DNA from: Microbacterium salsuginis
GTDB taxonomy: Bacteria > Actinomycetota > Actinomycetes > Actinomycetales > Microbacteriaceae
DNA: 64,000 nucleotides
Direction of reading: 5' to 3'
Assembly: GCF_012524205.1 (NCBI RefSeq)
Contig: NZ_JABACI010000001.1
Location: 806,001-870,000 of the forward strand
Positions 52,314 through 61,110 of the stretch are shown here, piece after piece. A program made the translations under genes and the position numbers. The notes beneath the pieces are model-generated. The model was not told where the DNA came from and did no database searches. It was given only the letters and a program-made list of their open reading frames with translations. Positions within the stretch are counted from its first letter, which is position 1; each line of letters starts with the position of its first letter.

Positions 52314-53072
52314 ATGTCGTTCGATGTGGCCGCGGAGGCATACGACGCCTTCATGGGCAGGTTCTCGGCGCCGCTGGCCGAACGGTTCGCCGACTGGGCA
52401 CGGCTTCCCAGAGACGGCCGTGCTCTCGATGTCGGATGCGGCACGGGTGCGCTCCTGAGCGTGCTCGCCCGGCGTTTCGGCGAGACCGAGGTCGCGGGGG
52501 TGGATCCGTCCGCGAGTTTCGTCGAGGCCGCCGCATCCCGGTTGCCGTGGGCCGACGTTCGCCACGGGACCGCCGAGGCGCTGCCCTTCGACGACGATCT
52601 GTTCGCAGCGACCCTGGCCCAACTCGTCATGCACTTCATGACGGATGCCGCGGCCGGCGCTCGCGAGATGGTCCGCGTCACCCGACCCGGCGGGGTGGTC
52701 GCGGCGTGCGTGTGGGATCTGGAGAACGCACGCGCGCCGCACGCCGTCTTCCTGCGCGCGGCGACCGCCGAGACCGGTGCGCCGGCGCCACCCCTCCGCG
52801 CGGGCACCCGCCGGGGCGACCTCGTGCAACTGCTCGAGGACGCCGGATGTCACGATGTCTCCGAGACCGAGCTCACCGTCGAGTCGGAATTCGCCTCGTT
52901 CGACGAATGGTGGGAGTCGACGAACATCCGGGTCGGCGTTGCCGCGTCGGTACTCGAGGGGCTCGACGCCGACGGCGTCGAGCGCGTACGAACCCGTACC
53001 CGCGAGCTTTGGGGCGACGGCTCGTTCACGGTCACCGGCACCGCGTGGGCCGCTCGCGGGATCGCGCCCTAA
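52314..53072 (+). CDS. Class I SAM-dependent methyltransferase
   Basis: 252 residues. AEAYDAFMGRFSAPLAERFA (about 7-26), motif I ALDVGCGTGALL (about 39-50), ARFGETEVAGVDPS-like motif II and a TLAQLVMHFMTDAAAG block. Methyltransf_11 group; acceptor unknown. Divergent from padR. Confidence 0.87.
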   Translation: MSFDVAAEAYDAFMGRFSAPLAERFADWARLPRDGRALDVGCGTGALLSVLARRFGETEVAGVDPSASFVEAAASRLPWADVRHGTAEALPFDDDLFAATLAQLVMHFMTDAAAGAREMVRVTRPGGVVAACVWDLENARAPHAVFLRAATAETGAPAPPLRAGTRRGDLVQLLEDAGCHDVSETELTVESEFASFDEWWESTNIRVGVAASVLEGLDADGVERVRTRTRELWGDGSFTVTGTAWAARGIAP

Positions 53073-53102
53073 CGGCGCCGGATCCCCGGCATCCGTCGCG
53101 CG

Positions 53103-53966
53103 TCAGCTCGCCGCGAGCCGCTTCTTCTCGGCCTCGACGTCGTACGTCGCGGCCGGCCACTGCGGGTCGATGTCTTCCAGCGCCTCGAGCAGCAGGTGCT
53201 GGACCGCCAGACGTGCGTACCATTTGCGGTCGGCCGGCACGACGTACCACGGCGCGTGCTCGGTCGAGGTCCGCTCGAACACCGTCTGGTAGGCCGCCAT
53301 GTACTTCGGCCACAGCTCGCGCTCGTCGACGTCGCCGGGGTTGTACTTCCAGTGCTTGTCGGGGCGCTCGAGCCGCTCCATGAGCCGCTCCTTCTGCTCA
53401 TCGGGTGAGATGTGCAGCATCACCTTGACGATGCGGGTTCCGGCATCCGCCACCTTCTTCTCGAACTCGTTGATCGCGCTGTACCGCCGCTCGATCTCAT
53501 CCGCCGGCGCGAGCTCGCGCACGCGGCCGATGAGGACGTCCTCGTAGTGGGAGCGGTCGAACACGCCGATGATGCCCGGCTCGGGAAGGCGCTTCTCGAT
53601 ACGCCACAGGAAGTCGTGCTCGAGCTCTTCCGGCGTCGGCTTCTTGAACGCGGCGAGCGCGACACCCTGCGGGTCGACCGATCCGACCACGTGCCGGATG
53701 ATGCCGCCCTTGCCGGCGGAGTCCATGGCCTGCAGCACGAGCAGCACCGACGCGTTCGTGGCATCCACCCGGCTGCGCGCGAAGAGCCGCTCCTGGTACT
53801 CGTCGAGCTGCACGCTTCCCGCCGCGAGATCGTCGGCGGCGTGCACCTTGTCTTTCATGTAGCCCGGGGTCTCTCGGGGGTCGACGTCGGCGAGCACGAA
53901 CCCGTCCCCGACGCGCAGCAGGTCGTGCACGTCCCCGGTCCAGTGCTTCTGGCTCTTGGCGATCAT
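53103..53966 (-). CDS. ppk2: Polyphosphate kinase 2
   Basis: 287 residues. Walker A LQAMDSAGKGGIIRHV (about 79-94), Walker B-like GVFDRSHYEDVLIGRV (about 142-157) and the lid Arg-rich ERLERPDKHWKYNPGDVDER. Uses polyphosphate to phosphorylate AMP, ADP or GDP; the single-domain length is normal. ATG at 53964-53966, with CATGAT 6 nt upstream as a possible -10. Confidence 0.93.
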   Translation of the reverse strand: MIAKSQKHWTGDVHDLLRVGDGFVLADVDPRETPGYMKDKVHAADDLAAGSVQLDEYQERLFARSRVDATNASVLLVLQAMDSAGKGGIIRHVVGSVDPQGVALAAFKKPTPEELEHDFLWRIEKRLPEPGIIGVFDRSHYEDVLIGRVRELAPADEIERRYSAINEFEKKVADAGTRIVKVMLHISPDEQKERLMERLERPDKHWKYNPGDVDERELWPKYMAAYQTVFERTSTEHAPWYVVPADRKWYARLAVQHLLLEALEDIDPQWPAATYDVEAEKKRLAAS

Positions 53967-53992
53967 GGTGCCATCATGGCGGATGCCGGGGA

Positions 53993-55843
53993 TCAGCGCT
54001 CCAGCGGGACCTCGATCAGCTGGCGGCCCGTCACGGGCGACGTCAGCACCTGGTCGATCTCTGAGCGCGTCGTGACCCGGTGATACTCCCAGCCGTACGC
54101 TCGCGCGAGCTGCGCCAGCTGCACGGCATGGGGCGTGTAGAGCACGCGATCCATGACCTCGGGATCGGCGACGGCCGCCACTTCCAGGGCGTCGAAGATC
54201 GTGCCGCCGCCGTCGTTGCCGACCAGAACCTGGATGCGCGGCTCCTCCTCGCGCGGTGGCAGCAGCAGCGCGCCGACGTCGTGCAGCAGCGCCAAGTCGC
54301 CCAACAGCACGCGGGTCACCCCCGGTCGGCCGTCGCTCTGGCTCGCGAGGGCGATGCCGAGCGCCGTCGCGACGGTGCCGTCGATGCCTGCGAGTCCCCG
54401 ATTGGCGTGCACCGGGACCTTCTTGCCGGGCAGGAGTGCGTCGGCGACCCGGACGAGCCGCGACGAGCCGAACACCAGGCGATCGTGCGGCCACGTCGCT
54501 CGCCACGCCGCGTCGACCAGGCCGGCGCGGTCGAGCGGAGCGCGGATCACCTCGAGCTCCGCCGCGATGGCGCCGAGTCGCTCCTGCGGCACGGCGGACG
54601 CGAGCGCGTCGGCGTCGGGGGCGGGCGGTGTGAGGTCGACGGATGCCGCGCGCGAGGCCTGAAGCCAGGCCCCGAGCCACGCGCGGTCGGCGTCGCCGGA
54701 CGCGACGGCGACCGTGTCGGCGGCGATGGTGGCCGCGTTGAGATTGAGCGGTTCGCCGGTGCCGCGGAGTGCGACGATCTCGACGGCAGGGTCGGACAGC
54801 AGCGCGGACGATTCGCGGCTGAGCGTCGGATGCCCGAGCACCACGACGCGCTCGATCCGGCCGCCGAGGTCGGGGTCGGACAGGAGCGCGCGGTAGCCGT
54901 GCACGAGGTTGCGGCCGAACCGTGCGCCACTGACGATCTCGGCGATGAGCGGCCATCCGCCCGCGTGCGCGAGCGCCTCGGCATCCGGTCCCGCATCCGC
55001 TCCCGCGAGCACGACCGTACGGGGTCCTCGCACGAGCACGAACGGGTCCTCGGGCTCGGCGGGCACGTCGGCCTCGCCGATGCCGCCGCCACCCTGGTAC
55101 AGCGCACCGGATGCCTCGTCCTCGGGCGGTGCGTCCGCCGGCGCCGCATCTGGGTCGCGGTCGGGGCGCGTTCCCAGCTCGACGGACGGCACGCCGAGCC
55201 ACGACGGCAGGGCGCCCGACAGCGGCTCCCGGTAGGGCAGGTTCAGGTGCACGGGACCGGCGGCGCGCACGCCCGCGCCGAGCGATGCGGCGACGGCCTC
55301 GTCGGCGACCGACCGCAGCATGGCGCTGTGCTCACCGCATCCGTCGCCGTCCGTCTGGTCGGGCACCGGAAGATCGGCTTCGAACCGCACGGTGGGGGCG
55401 AACATGCCCGGCTGCCGCGTGGTCTGGTTCGCGCCGACGCCACGCAGCTCCGGAGGCCGATCGGCCGTCAGGAGCAGTAGCGGGACGGCGGAGTGATGCG
55501 CCTCGAGTGCGGCCGGCAGCAGGTTGGCCACGGCGGTGCCCGATGTGCAGACCACGGCTGCCGGCATCCGTGTCTCGCGCCCGATGCCGAGCGCCGTGAA
55601 CCCCGCGACGCGCTCGTCGACACGGATGTGCAGGCGGATGACGCCGCGGCGCTCGAGCTCTGCGGCGACGAGTGCCAGAGCCTGCGACCGTGAGCCGGGG
55701 CTCAGCACGATGTGCCGGACGCCGAGTTCGACGAGACGGCCGAGCAGTGCAGCGGCGGCGTCCGTCGCCGGTGCGGGGGCGAGAGCGGTGACGGGCGCGC
55801 CGGCGGGCTCGGTCGCGCCGTCGGCGCTTCTCGGCTCCGTCAC
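53993..55843 (-). CDS. menD: SEPHCHC synthase, thiamine-diphosphate enzyme of menaquinone synthesis
   Basis: 616 residues. Makes 2-succinyl-5-enolpyruvyl-6-hydroxy-3-cyclohexene-1-carboxylate from isochorismate and 2-oxoglutarate. HIVLSPGSRSQALAL, RVDERVAGFTALGIGRET, VCTSGTAVANLLPA, LLTADRPPELRGVGANQT and the ThDP/metal motif VGNDGGGTIFDAL are visible. The GTG at 55841-55843 lies 1 nt after the PLDc_N stop and is preferred; an ATG at 55877-55879 would overlap that gene. It contains an acidic insertion (about 280-305). Confidence 0.93.
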   Translation of the reverse strand: MTEPRSADGATEPAGAPVTALAPAPATDAAAALLGRLVELGVRHIVLSPGSRSQALALVAAELERRGVIRLHIRVDERVAGFTALGIGRETRMPAAVVCTSGTAVANLLPAALEAHHSAVPLLLLTADRPPELRGVGANQTTRQPGMFAPTVRFEADLPVPDQTDGDGCGEHSAMLRSVADEAVAASLGAGVRAAGPVHLNLPYREPLSGALPSWLGVPSVELGTRPDRDPDAAPADAPPEDEASGALYQGGGGIGEADVPAEPEDPFVLVRGPRTVVLAGADAGPDAEALAHAGGWPLIAEIVSGARFGRNLVHGYRALLSDPDLGGRIERVVVLGHPTLSRESSALLSDPAVEIVALRGTGEPLNLNAATIAADTVAVASGDADRAWLGAWLQASRAASVDLTPPAPDADALASAVPQERLGAIAAELEVIRAPLDRAGLVDAAWRATWPHDRLVFGSSRLVRVADALLPGKKVPVHANRGLAGIDGTVATALGIALASQSDGRPGVTRVLLGDLALLHDVGALLLPPREEEPRIQVLVGNDGGGTIFDALEVAAVADPEVMDRVLYTPHAVQLAQLARAYGWEYHRVTTRSEIDQVLTSPVTGRQLIEVPLER

Positions 55844-55844
55844 G

Positions 55845-56345
55845 TCAGCCGACGGCTCCGCGCTGACCCCGGGTGTCATCCTCACCGTCGGCGGGATGCG
55901 ACGGCGGCTTCGGCGCGGGCGGCGTGCCGGAGTCTGCGGCCGGAGCGTCGAGGGTGGATCCGTCCGACGCGGAGTCGGCAGGACCATCGGATGCCGCAGG
56001 CCGGGCCGGCGGCTGGAACCGGGGGTCGTCGTCCTCGGAGTCGAGCTGCGCGAGCTCCTCCTCGAGGCGACGGATCCGCTCGTCCTGGTCGCTGATGCTG
56101 CCGATGCGCCCGAGGAACTCGGGGTCGTCGTCCGGAGCCTTGCGCTGGGCGATCACCGACTTGCGTGTGCGTCCGACGACGAGCCACAGGATGCCGCCGA
56201 GGACGGGCAGCAGCACGACGATGAGGATCCAGACGCCCTTGCTCACGCCACGGTGCCGGGTGGGCGGCTGGACGGCGCAGTCGACGATGGTGAACACCCA
56301 GAAGACGGCCGCCACCAGGGCCAGTATCAGCAGTCCCCTCGCCAT
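55845..56345 (-). CDS. PLDc_N domain membrane protein
   Basis: 166 residues. Two helices (about 4-22 and 36-57) with ILALVAAVFWVFTIVDC and SKGVWILIVVLLPVLGGILWLVVGR match the phospholipase-D N-terminal-like domain found alone in actinobacteria. A cytosolic coiled segment (RIRRLEEELAQL) and a long Pro/Ala/Asp tail follow. ATG at 56343-56345 is 6 nt after TAGGAT. Same unit as menD. Confidence 0.85.
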   Translation of the reverse strand: MARGLLILALVAAVFWVFTIVDCAVQPPTRHRGVSKGVWILIVVLLPVLGGILWLVVGRTRKSVIAQRKAPDDDPEFLGRIGSISDQDERIRRLEEELAQLDSEDDDPRFQPPARPAASDGPADSASDGSTLDAPAADSGTPPAPKPPSHPADGEDDTRGQRGAVG

Positions 56346-56351
56346 TACCCC

Positions 56352-56357
56352 ATCCTA
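56352..56357 (-). promoter_or_regulatory. -10 box TAGGAT of the PLDc_N-menD unit
   Basis: Six nucleotides before the ATG at 56343-56345. Confidence 0.55.
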
Positions 56358-56432
56358 GGCGGGCGGCGCGATGCGCGGGCGCCTCGGATCCTCTCGTGAC
56401 CCAACCGTCGCCGGCGCCCGCCCGCGCGAACG

Positions 56433-56438
56433 TAGGAT
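56433..56438 (+). promoter_or_regulatory. -10 box TAGGAT of the DUF4229 gene
   Basis: Six nucleotides before the GTG at 56445. Confidence 0.55.
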
Positions 56439-56444
56439 TGTCGG

Positions 56445-56735
56445 GTGAAAGCGCGCTCGGCCATCGTCTACACGGTTCTGCGGCTGCTGGCGTTCCTCGT
56501 CCCGTTCGGCATCCTCATGCTGTTCCCGGTGATGCGGGAGTTCTACTGGCTCGCGGCGATCTTCGCCGCCCTCATCGGGCTGAGCCTGTCGCTGCTGTTC
56601 CTGCGCAAGCCGCTCGACGAGGTGACCGCGGGCCTGGCCGAGCGCCGCGCGCAGGCGCGTGCGGCCGCCAGCGACGAGACCGTCGAGGATGCCGCAGCCG
56701 ACGCCGCGACCACCGACCGGCCCGACCGCTCCTGA
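56445..56735 (+). CDS. DUF4229 membrane protein
   Basis: 96 residues. Two helices (about 6-28 and 32-53) of the DUF4229 family (VYTVLRLLAFLVPFGILMLF, FYWLAAIFAALIGLSLSLLF), then a short Ala/Asp-rich tail. Usually found beside menaquinone genes in actinobacteria, as here; function unknown. GTG at 56445. Confidence 0.85.
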   Translation: MKARSAIVYTVLRLLAFLVPFGILMLFPVMREFYWLAAIFAALIGLSLSLLFLRKPLDEVTAGLAERRAQARAAASDETVEDAAADAATTDRPDRS

Positions 56736-56813
56736 CCCGGCCGGGTCGCGGCATCCGTCCCGCTCCTGCGCGCCCTCGCTGCTGGTCCTGGCCGCGTGCG
56801 AGACATCGCATCC

Positions 56814-56887
56814 AGGTTGAGAAACCACACGTAGGTTGAGAAACCGGACGCGCCGTGGTTTCTCAACCTCCGCGTGGTTTCTCAAGC
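56814..56887. repeat. 19-bp-period TTGAGA-type inverted repeats, copy 2
   Basis: Two direct units (TTGAGA at 56817 and 56836, 19 bp apart) are followed by two inverted units (GGTTTCTCAACC at 56857, GGTTTCTCAAGC at 56876, also 19 bp apart). Same family as 47034-47322. It again lies between convergent genes, here DUF4229 and menA. Confidence 0.9.
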
Positions 56888-56917
56888 TCAAGCATCCGCA
56901 GTGCGGCGGCAGCGAGG

Positions 56918-57898
56918 TCAGCCGAGGAACGCCCACATGAGGAACGCGCCGTAGGCGACAGACGTGAGCGACGTCAGGCCCAGAGCGACGACGAGTTCGC
57001 GCGGCTGCCGGTAGGTCCACACGATGAGGATCGCGGCAAGTCCGGGGAGCAGGGTGAGCAGCGTCAGCCAGGCGATCGGATAGAACAGCGCGAGGAACGC
57101 CGCGATGCCGAACGGCGCCAGCACGAAGAGCGTGAACAGCCACCGCGTCGCCGTGCGGCCGATGAGCACCGTGAGAGTGCGCTTGCGGGCCGCGCGGTCC
57201 TGGTCGATGTCGCGCAGGTTGTTCGCCAGCAGCACGGCGCACGCGAGAAGCCCCGCGCCGACGGCGCCGAACCACGCCTCCTGCGGCAGCGCGAGCGCCT
57301 GCACCCACGTGGTGCCGAGAGTGGCAACGAGTCCGAAGAAGACGAACACGAACAGCTCGCCCAGCCCGTAGTACCCGTACGGTCGCTTGCCGCCGGTGTA
57401 GAACCACGCCGCGAGGATCGCGACGGCACCGACGGCGATGAGCCACCACTGCTGCGTGCGGATCGTGATCGCCAGCCCCGCGAGGGCCGCGATCGCGAAG
57501 AACGCGAGGGCCACGAGCAGTACGGTGCGCGGCTTCGCTCTGCGGGACGCCGTGAGCCGGGCCGGGCCGACGCGGTGATCGTCCGTGCCCCGGATGCCGT
57601 CGCTGTAGTCGTTGACGTAGTTGACGCCGATCTGCAGCGCCACCGAGACGATGAGGCAGAAGAGCGCGATCACCCAGTGGAACTCGTCGACGACCAGCAT
57701 CGCGGCGCCCGTTCCGATGAGGATCGGAGTGATCGCGAGAGGAAGCGTGCGCAGCCGTGCCGCGCCGATCCAGTCCCGCGCCGTCGCCTTCTCGACGCGT
57801 GCGGGGTCGCCGGAGACGCGCGGCTTCTGCGGGTTGCCGCGCGCCGGCTGCTTCTTCGGAGTCGGACGCTTGCGCTTCTTGCTGGAGGTGCCTGCCAC
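56918..57898 (-). CDS. menA: 1,4-dihydroxy-2-naphthoate polyprenyltransferase
   Basis: 326 residues. A Lys/Arg-rich N-terminus (about 1-35) precedes eight helices. Both prenyl-transferase Asp motifs are seen: NYVNDYSDGIRGTDDHR (about 100-116) and NNLRDIDQDRAARKRTL (about 229-245). It attaches the polyprenyl chain to DHNA in the membrane. GTG at 57896-57898, 8 nt after TAGGAT. Confidence 0.93.
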   Translation of the reverse strand: MAGTSSKKRKRPTPKKQPARGNPQKPRVSGDPARVEKATARDWIGAARLRTLPLAITPILIGTGAAMLVVDEFHWVIALFCLIVSVALQIGVNYVNDYSDGIRGTDDHRVGPARLTASRRAKPRTVLLVALAFFAIAALAGLAITIRTQQWWLIAVGAVAILAAWFYTGGKRPYGYYGLGELFVFVFFGLVATLGTTWVQALALPQEAWFGAVGAGLLACAVLLANNLRDIDQDRAARKRTLTVLIGRTATRWLFTLFVLAPFGIAAFLALFYPIAWLTLLTLLPGLAAILIVWTYRQPRELVVALGLTSLTSVAYGAFLMWAFLG

Positions 57899-57906
57899 GA
57901 GAGCAC

Positions 57907-57912
57907 ATCCTA
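57907..57912 (-). promoter_or_regulatory. -10 box TAGGAT of menA
   Basis: Eight nucleotides before the GTG. Confidence 0.5.
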
Positions 57913-58002
57913 AGACCCCCGGCTCTGATCCGTCGGCGGCTCCGCCCCGCGTGCCTGCGCAAGGGGCTATGACCGATGACGGATGCCGCACACAATGGCG
58001 GC

Positions 58003-58395
58003 ATGTTGAGCATCGGATCGATCGTGCTGACCGTGGAAGACATCGAGCGCGCCGGGAACTTCTGGCGAGCGGCGCTGGGGTACGTGAACCGGCGCGAGCC
58101 GAGCGAGGACTGGGTGATCCTCGACCCCCCGAGCAAGACGCATTGGCGCGACCCCGGCACCAGCCTCGCGCTGTCTGTCACGGGGTACCCGCAGCACTAC
58201 CCGCCCCGCATCCACCTCGACCTATACGCCGACGACCAGTCCGCCGAGATCGAGCGGCTGCTGAGCCTCGGTGCGCGTGAGGTCGACTGGCACGGCTACC
58301 CGCCGGACGCCGATTGGATCGTGCTGGAAGACACCGAAGGCAACCGCTTCTGCGTGGTCGACGTGGGAACCGAGGACCCCGACCGCGAGGAGTGA
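58003..58395 (+). CDS. VOC-fold (glyoxalase-like) protein
   Basis: 130 residues: two beta-alpha-beta-beta-beta modules (SIVLTVEDIERAGNFWRAAL; RIHLDLYADDQSAEIERLLS) and the terminal GNRFCVVD of the Glyoxalase_6 group. Metal ligands are incomplete by eye, so it may be a dioxygenase-like or resistance-type binding protein. ATG at 58003 is chosen over an upstream ATG at 57976. Sits between menA and menE, converging with menE. Confidence 0.8.
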   Translation: MLSIGSIVLTVEDIERAGNFWRAALGYVNRREPSEDWVILDPPSKTHWRDPGTSLALSVTGYPQHYPPRIHLDLYADDQSAEIERLLSLGAREVDWHGYPPDADWIVLEDTEGNRFCVVDVGTEDPDREE

Positions 58396-58401
58396 CAAGG
58401 C

Positions 58402-59556
58402 TCAGTGCAGAGCGAGCACCGCACGGCGGATCGCCTCACGGTCGGGTTTTCCCGAGGGCAGCGTCGCGAGCTCGTCGACGAGGATCAGCCGTGTCGGCCG
58501 GGCGTGCGCCCCGATCTCGGCTTTCACGGCGTCGCGGGCTTCTTCCAGCTGCACCGCTTCACTGCGGCGCAGAGCCTCTCCCCGGCAAGCGACGATGACG
58601 GATGCTTCACCCCAGCGCTCGTCGGGGATCCCGACCACCACGGCGAGATCGAGCCCCGGCACGGCCCGCACGATGCGCTCCACCCGGTCGAGCGAGACGT
58701 TCACGCCGCCCGAGACGATGACGTTGTCGAGGCGCCCGCGCACGCGCAGCACGCCGTCCTCGAGGAGCCCCGCGTCGCCTGTGCGGTACCACCGCGTGCC
58801 GTCGTGATCGCGGACGAACGCCGCAGAGGTCCTTTCGACTTCGCCGAGATAGCCGTCGGCCAGCACCGGGCCGGCCACCTGCACCTCGCCGTGCTCGATG
58901 CGCAGGCGCACGCCGCGCAGCGGCACCCCGTCATAGACGCAGCCGCCGCTGGTCTCGGTCGAGCCGTAGGTGCGCACGATGCGGGCGCCGGCGGCCTCGG
59001 CGCGCTCGAGCGTCGCCGGCGGCAGTGCCTGACCACCGACAAGGATCGTCTCGAACGAGCGCAATGCCGCCAGCACGGCGCTGTCGTGCTCGGCCGCATC
59101 CAGCAGCCTCGAGAGCTGGGCCGGCACCAGCGAGGTGAAGCTCGGGACGCGATTCCCACCCTCGGACGAGGCCATCATCAACGCCGCCGCCGCGAATGCC
59201 TGCGGCGTGAAGGCGCCCGAGAGGATGGCCGGCTCGCGATCGGCGACGAGTGAGCGCACGAGCACCTGCAGCCCGGCGACGTAGCTCGCCGGAAGCGCGA
59301 GCAGCCACGCGCCGTCGCCGATGCGATCAGCGGTGGCCAGGGCTCCGGCGGTGAGGGCGTCGCGGCTGAGGACGACGCTCTTGGGGATGCCGGTCGATCC
59401 GGACGTCGTGACGACGACCGCAGTGCCCGCGCGGACTTCGTCGGGCAGTTCGCCGACCATGCCGAGCGCGAGGGCCGGCCCCGCACCGTGCAGCGCACCG
59501 CGCAGCGCCCGGAGGATCTCGCGGGGGTCGTCGCCGAGGACGGGTTGAAGCTTCAT
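58402..59556 (-). CDS. menE: o-Succinylbenzoate-CoA ligase
   Basis: 384 residues, short ANL-family ligase. AMP-binding loop TTSGSTGIPKSV (about 50-61), TYGSTETSGGCVYDG, YRTGDAGLLEDG, RGRLDNVIVSGGVNVSLDRVE, and catalytic K in LPSGKPDR. Activates OSB to OSB-CoA for MenB. The ATG at 59554-59556 lies 4 bp after the menB stop: one transcription unit. Confidence 0.93.
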   Translation of the reverse strand: MKLQPVLGDDPREILRALRGALHGAGPALALGMVGELPDEVRAGTAVVVTTSGSTGIPKSVVLSRDALTAGALATADRIGDGAWLLALPASYVAGLQVLVRSLVADREPAILSGAFTPQAFAAAALMMASSEGGNRVPSFTSLVPAQLSRLLDAAEHDSAVLAALRSFETILVGGQALPPATLERAEAAGARIVRTYGSTETSGGCVYDGVPLRGVRLRIEHGEVQVAGPVLADGYLGEVERTSAAFVRDHDGTRWYRTGDAGLLEDGVLRVRGRLDNVIVSGGVNVSLDRVERIVRAVPGLDLAVVVGIPDERWGEASVIVACRGEALRRSEAVQLEEARDAVKAEIGAHARPTRLILVDELATLPSGKPDREAIRRAVLALH

Positions 59557-59560
59557 GGCG

Positions 59561-60469
59561 TCAGTACTGCCAGGGGTACGGCGACCAATCGGGATCGCGC
59601 TTCTCGAGGAAGGCATCACGCCCCTCGACGGCTTCGTCGGTGCCGTAGGCCAGGCGCGTCGCCTCGCCCGCGAAGACCTGCTGGCCGACGAGTCCGTCGT
59701 CGACGGCGTTGAACGCGAACTTCAGCATGCGGATGGCGGTCGGCGACTTCGTCAGGATCGTTCGGGCCATCGCGACGGCTTCGCGCTCGAGATCGGCGTG
59801 CGGCACGACGCGGTTGACGGCACCCATCTCATACGCGCGCTGCGCCGAGTACTCCTCGGCGAGGAAGAACACCTCGCGCGCGAACTTCTGCCCGATCTGG
59901 CGGGCGAAGTAGGCCGAGCCGTAACCGGCGTCGAACGAGCCGACGTCCGCGTCGGTCTGCTTGAACCGGCCGTGCTCGGCGCTGGCGATCGTGAGATCGC
60001 ACACGACATGCAGCGAGTGCCCTCCCCCAGCGGCCCAGCCGGGGATCGCGGCGATCACGACCTTGGGCATGAAGCGGATCAGACGCTGCACCTCGAGGAT
60101 GTGCAGACGACCGGCACGCGCGGGGTCTGCGACAGCAGCAGCATCGTCGGAGTACTTGTACCCGTCGCGACCGCGGATGCGCTGGTCGCCGCCGGAGCAG
60201 AACGCCCAGCCGCCGTCCTTCGGGCTCGGCCCGTTGCCTGTCAGCAGCACCACGCCGACGCGCGGGTCCTGCCGGGCGAGATCGAGCGCCCGGTACAGCT
60301 CGTCGACGGTGTGCGGGCGGAACGCGTTGCGCACCTCGGGCCGGTCGAACGCGATGCGGGCGATGCGGCCGTCCTTCGAGACGTGGGCCGTGATGTCGGT
60401 GTAGCCGCCCTCGGGCTGTCCGGGCGCGGAGGCCCACTCGGATTCGTCGAACAGCTCCGATACGCTCAC
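59561..60469 (-). CDS. menB: 1,4-Dihydroxy-2-naphthoyl-CoA synthase
   Basis: 302 residues, crotonase fold. YTDITAH start block, FCSGGDQRIRGRDGYKY (about 95-111), IPGWAAGGGHSLHVVCDLTI (oxyanion hole, about 143-162), SFDAGYGSAYFAR and the C-terminal DWSPYPWQY tail characteristic of MenB. Cyclises OSB-CoA. GTG at 60467-60469, 6 nt after TAGGCT. Confidence 0.95.
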   Translation of the reverse strand: MSVSELFDESEWASAPGQPEGGYTDITAHVSKDGRIARIAFDRPEVRNAFRPHTVDELYRALDLARQDPRVGVVLLTGNGPSPKDGGWAFCSGGDQRIRGRDGYKYSDDAAAVADPARAGRLHILEVQRLIRFMPKVVIAAIPGWAAGGGHSLHVVCDLTIASAEHGRFKQTDADVGSFDAGYGSAYFARQIGQKFAREVFFLAEEYSAQRAYEMGAVNRVVPHADLEREAVAMARTILTKSPTAIRMLKFAFNAVDDGLVGQQVFAGEATRLAYGTDEAVEGRDAFLEKRDPDWSPYPWQY

Positions 60470-60475
60470 CCGGCC

Positions 60476-60481
60476 AGCCTA
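60476..60481 (-). promoter_or_regulatory. -10 box TAGGCT of menB-menE
   Basis: Six nucleotides before the GTG. Confidence 0.55.
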
Positions 60482-60533
60482 CGGCGGCGCGACCCACAAC
60501 GTCATCTGGCGGGGCGGGCGACCGCGCGCGCCC

Positions 60534-60539
60534 TACCCT
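60534..60539 (+). promoter_or_regulatory. -10 box TACCCT of the lipoprotein-ECF unit
   Basis: Six nucleotides before the GTG at 60546. Confidence 0.5.
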
Positions 60540-60545
60540 GTAGCG

Positions 60546-61109
60546 GTGACCTCGACTCTTCGCGCCATGGCCGTCGCCGCGGCATCCGTCGCCCTCGTCT
60601 TCACACTCGCCGCCTGCGCGGGCGGCGCCCCCGAGCCCGAGCCGGCGCCCACCGAGAGTGCAGCGGGCGAGACGAGCGTGTCGATCACGACGCAGACCGC
60701 GTGCGACGGCGACGAGGGCGTGACGCTCGTGGTCGACGCGACCGCGCTGGAGGGCGGCGAGCCGCAGGAACGGTGCCTCATCACCGAAGAAGCCGTCACC
60801 GCCGGCGATGCCCTCGTCTTCGCGGGCATCGAGACCGAGGGCACCGAGGAGTACGGCGACCAGGTCGTGTGCCGCGTCGACGGACTGCCCGCGGAGGACG
60901 AGGCGATCCCTGCCGAGGACGGCTCGGACTATTTCGAGACGTGCCAGGCGATGCCCGCTGCGTTCGCCTACTGGTCGCTGTGGGTGCGGCCCGCCGGCGG
61001 CGAGTGGGCCTACGCGCAGGAGGGACTGCCGACGCTGCAGCTCGAACCGGGCGACGCGCTCGGGCTGCTGTTCACCCTCCACGGCGAGCCCGCCGCGCCG
61101 ACGTCGTGA
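60546..61109 (+). CDS. Secreted lipoprotein paired with the ECF transporter
   Basis: 187 residues. Signal peptide with lipobox TLAAC (C24), a Pro/Glu linker, and one globular domain of about 140 residues holding four Cys (two possible disulfides) and AYWSLWVRPAGGEWAYAQEG, which resembles DUF4430-type domains of vitamin-binding or surface proteins. It ends 1 nt before the ECF start, so the two are cotranscribed. Likely captures or passes the transporter substrate (inference). Confidence 0.8.
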   Translation: MTSTLRAMAVAAASVALVFTLAACAGGAPEPEPAPTESAAGETSVSITTQTACDGDEGVTLVVDATALEGGEPQERCLITEEAVTAGDALVFAGIETEGTEEYGDQVVCRVDGLPAEDEAIPAEDGSDYFETCQAMPAAFAYWSLWVRPAGGEWAYAQEGLPTLQLEPGDALGLLFTLHGEPAAPTS

Positions 61110-61110
61110 C

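Noticed and set aside
53067..55202. 699-codon minus frame reaching from ppk2 into menD
   Set aside because: The upstream part is a shifted frame of menD; the PPK2 homology begins at the ATG at 53964-53966.
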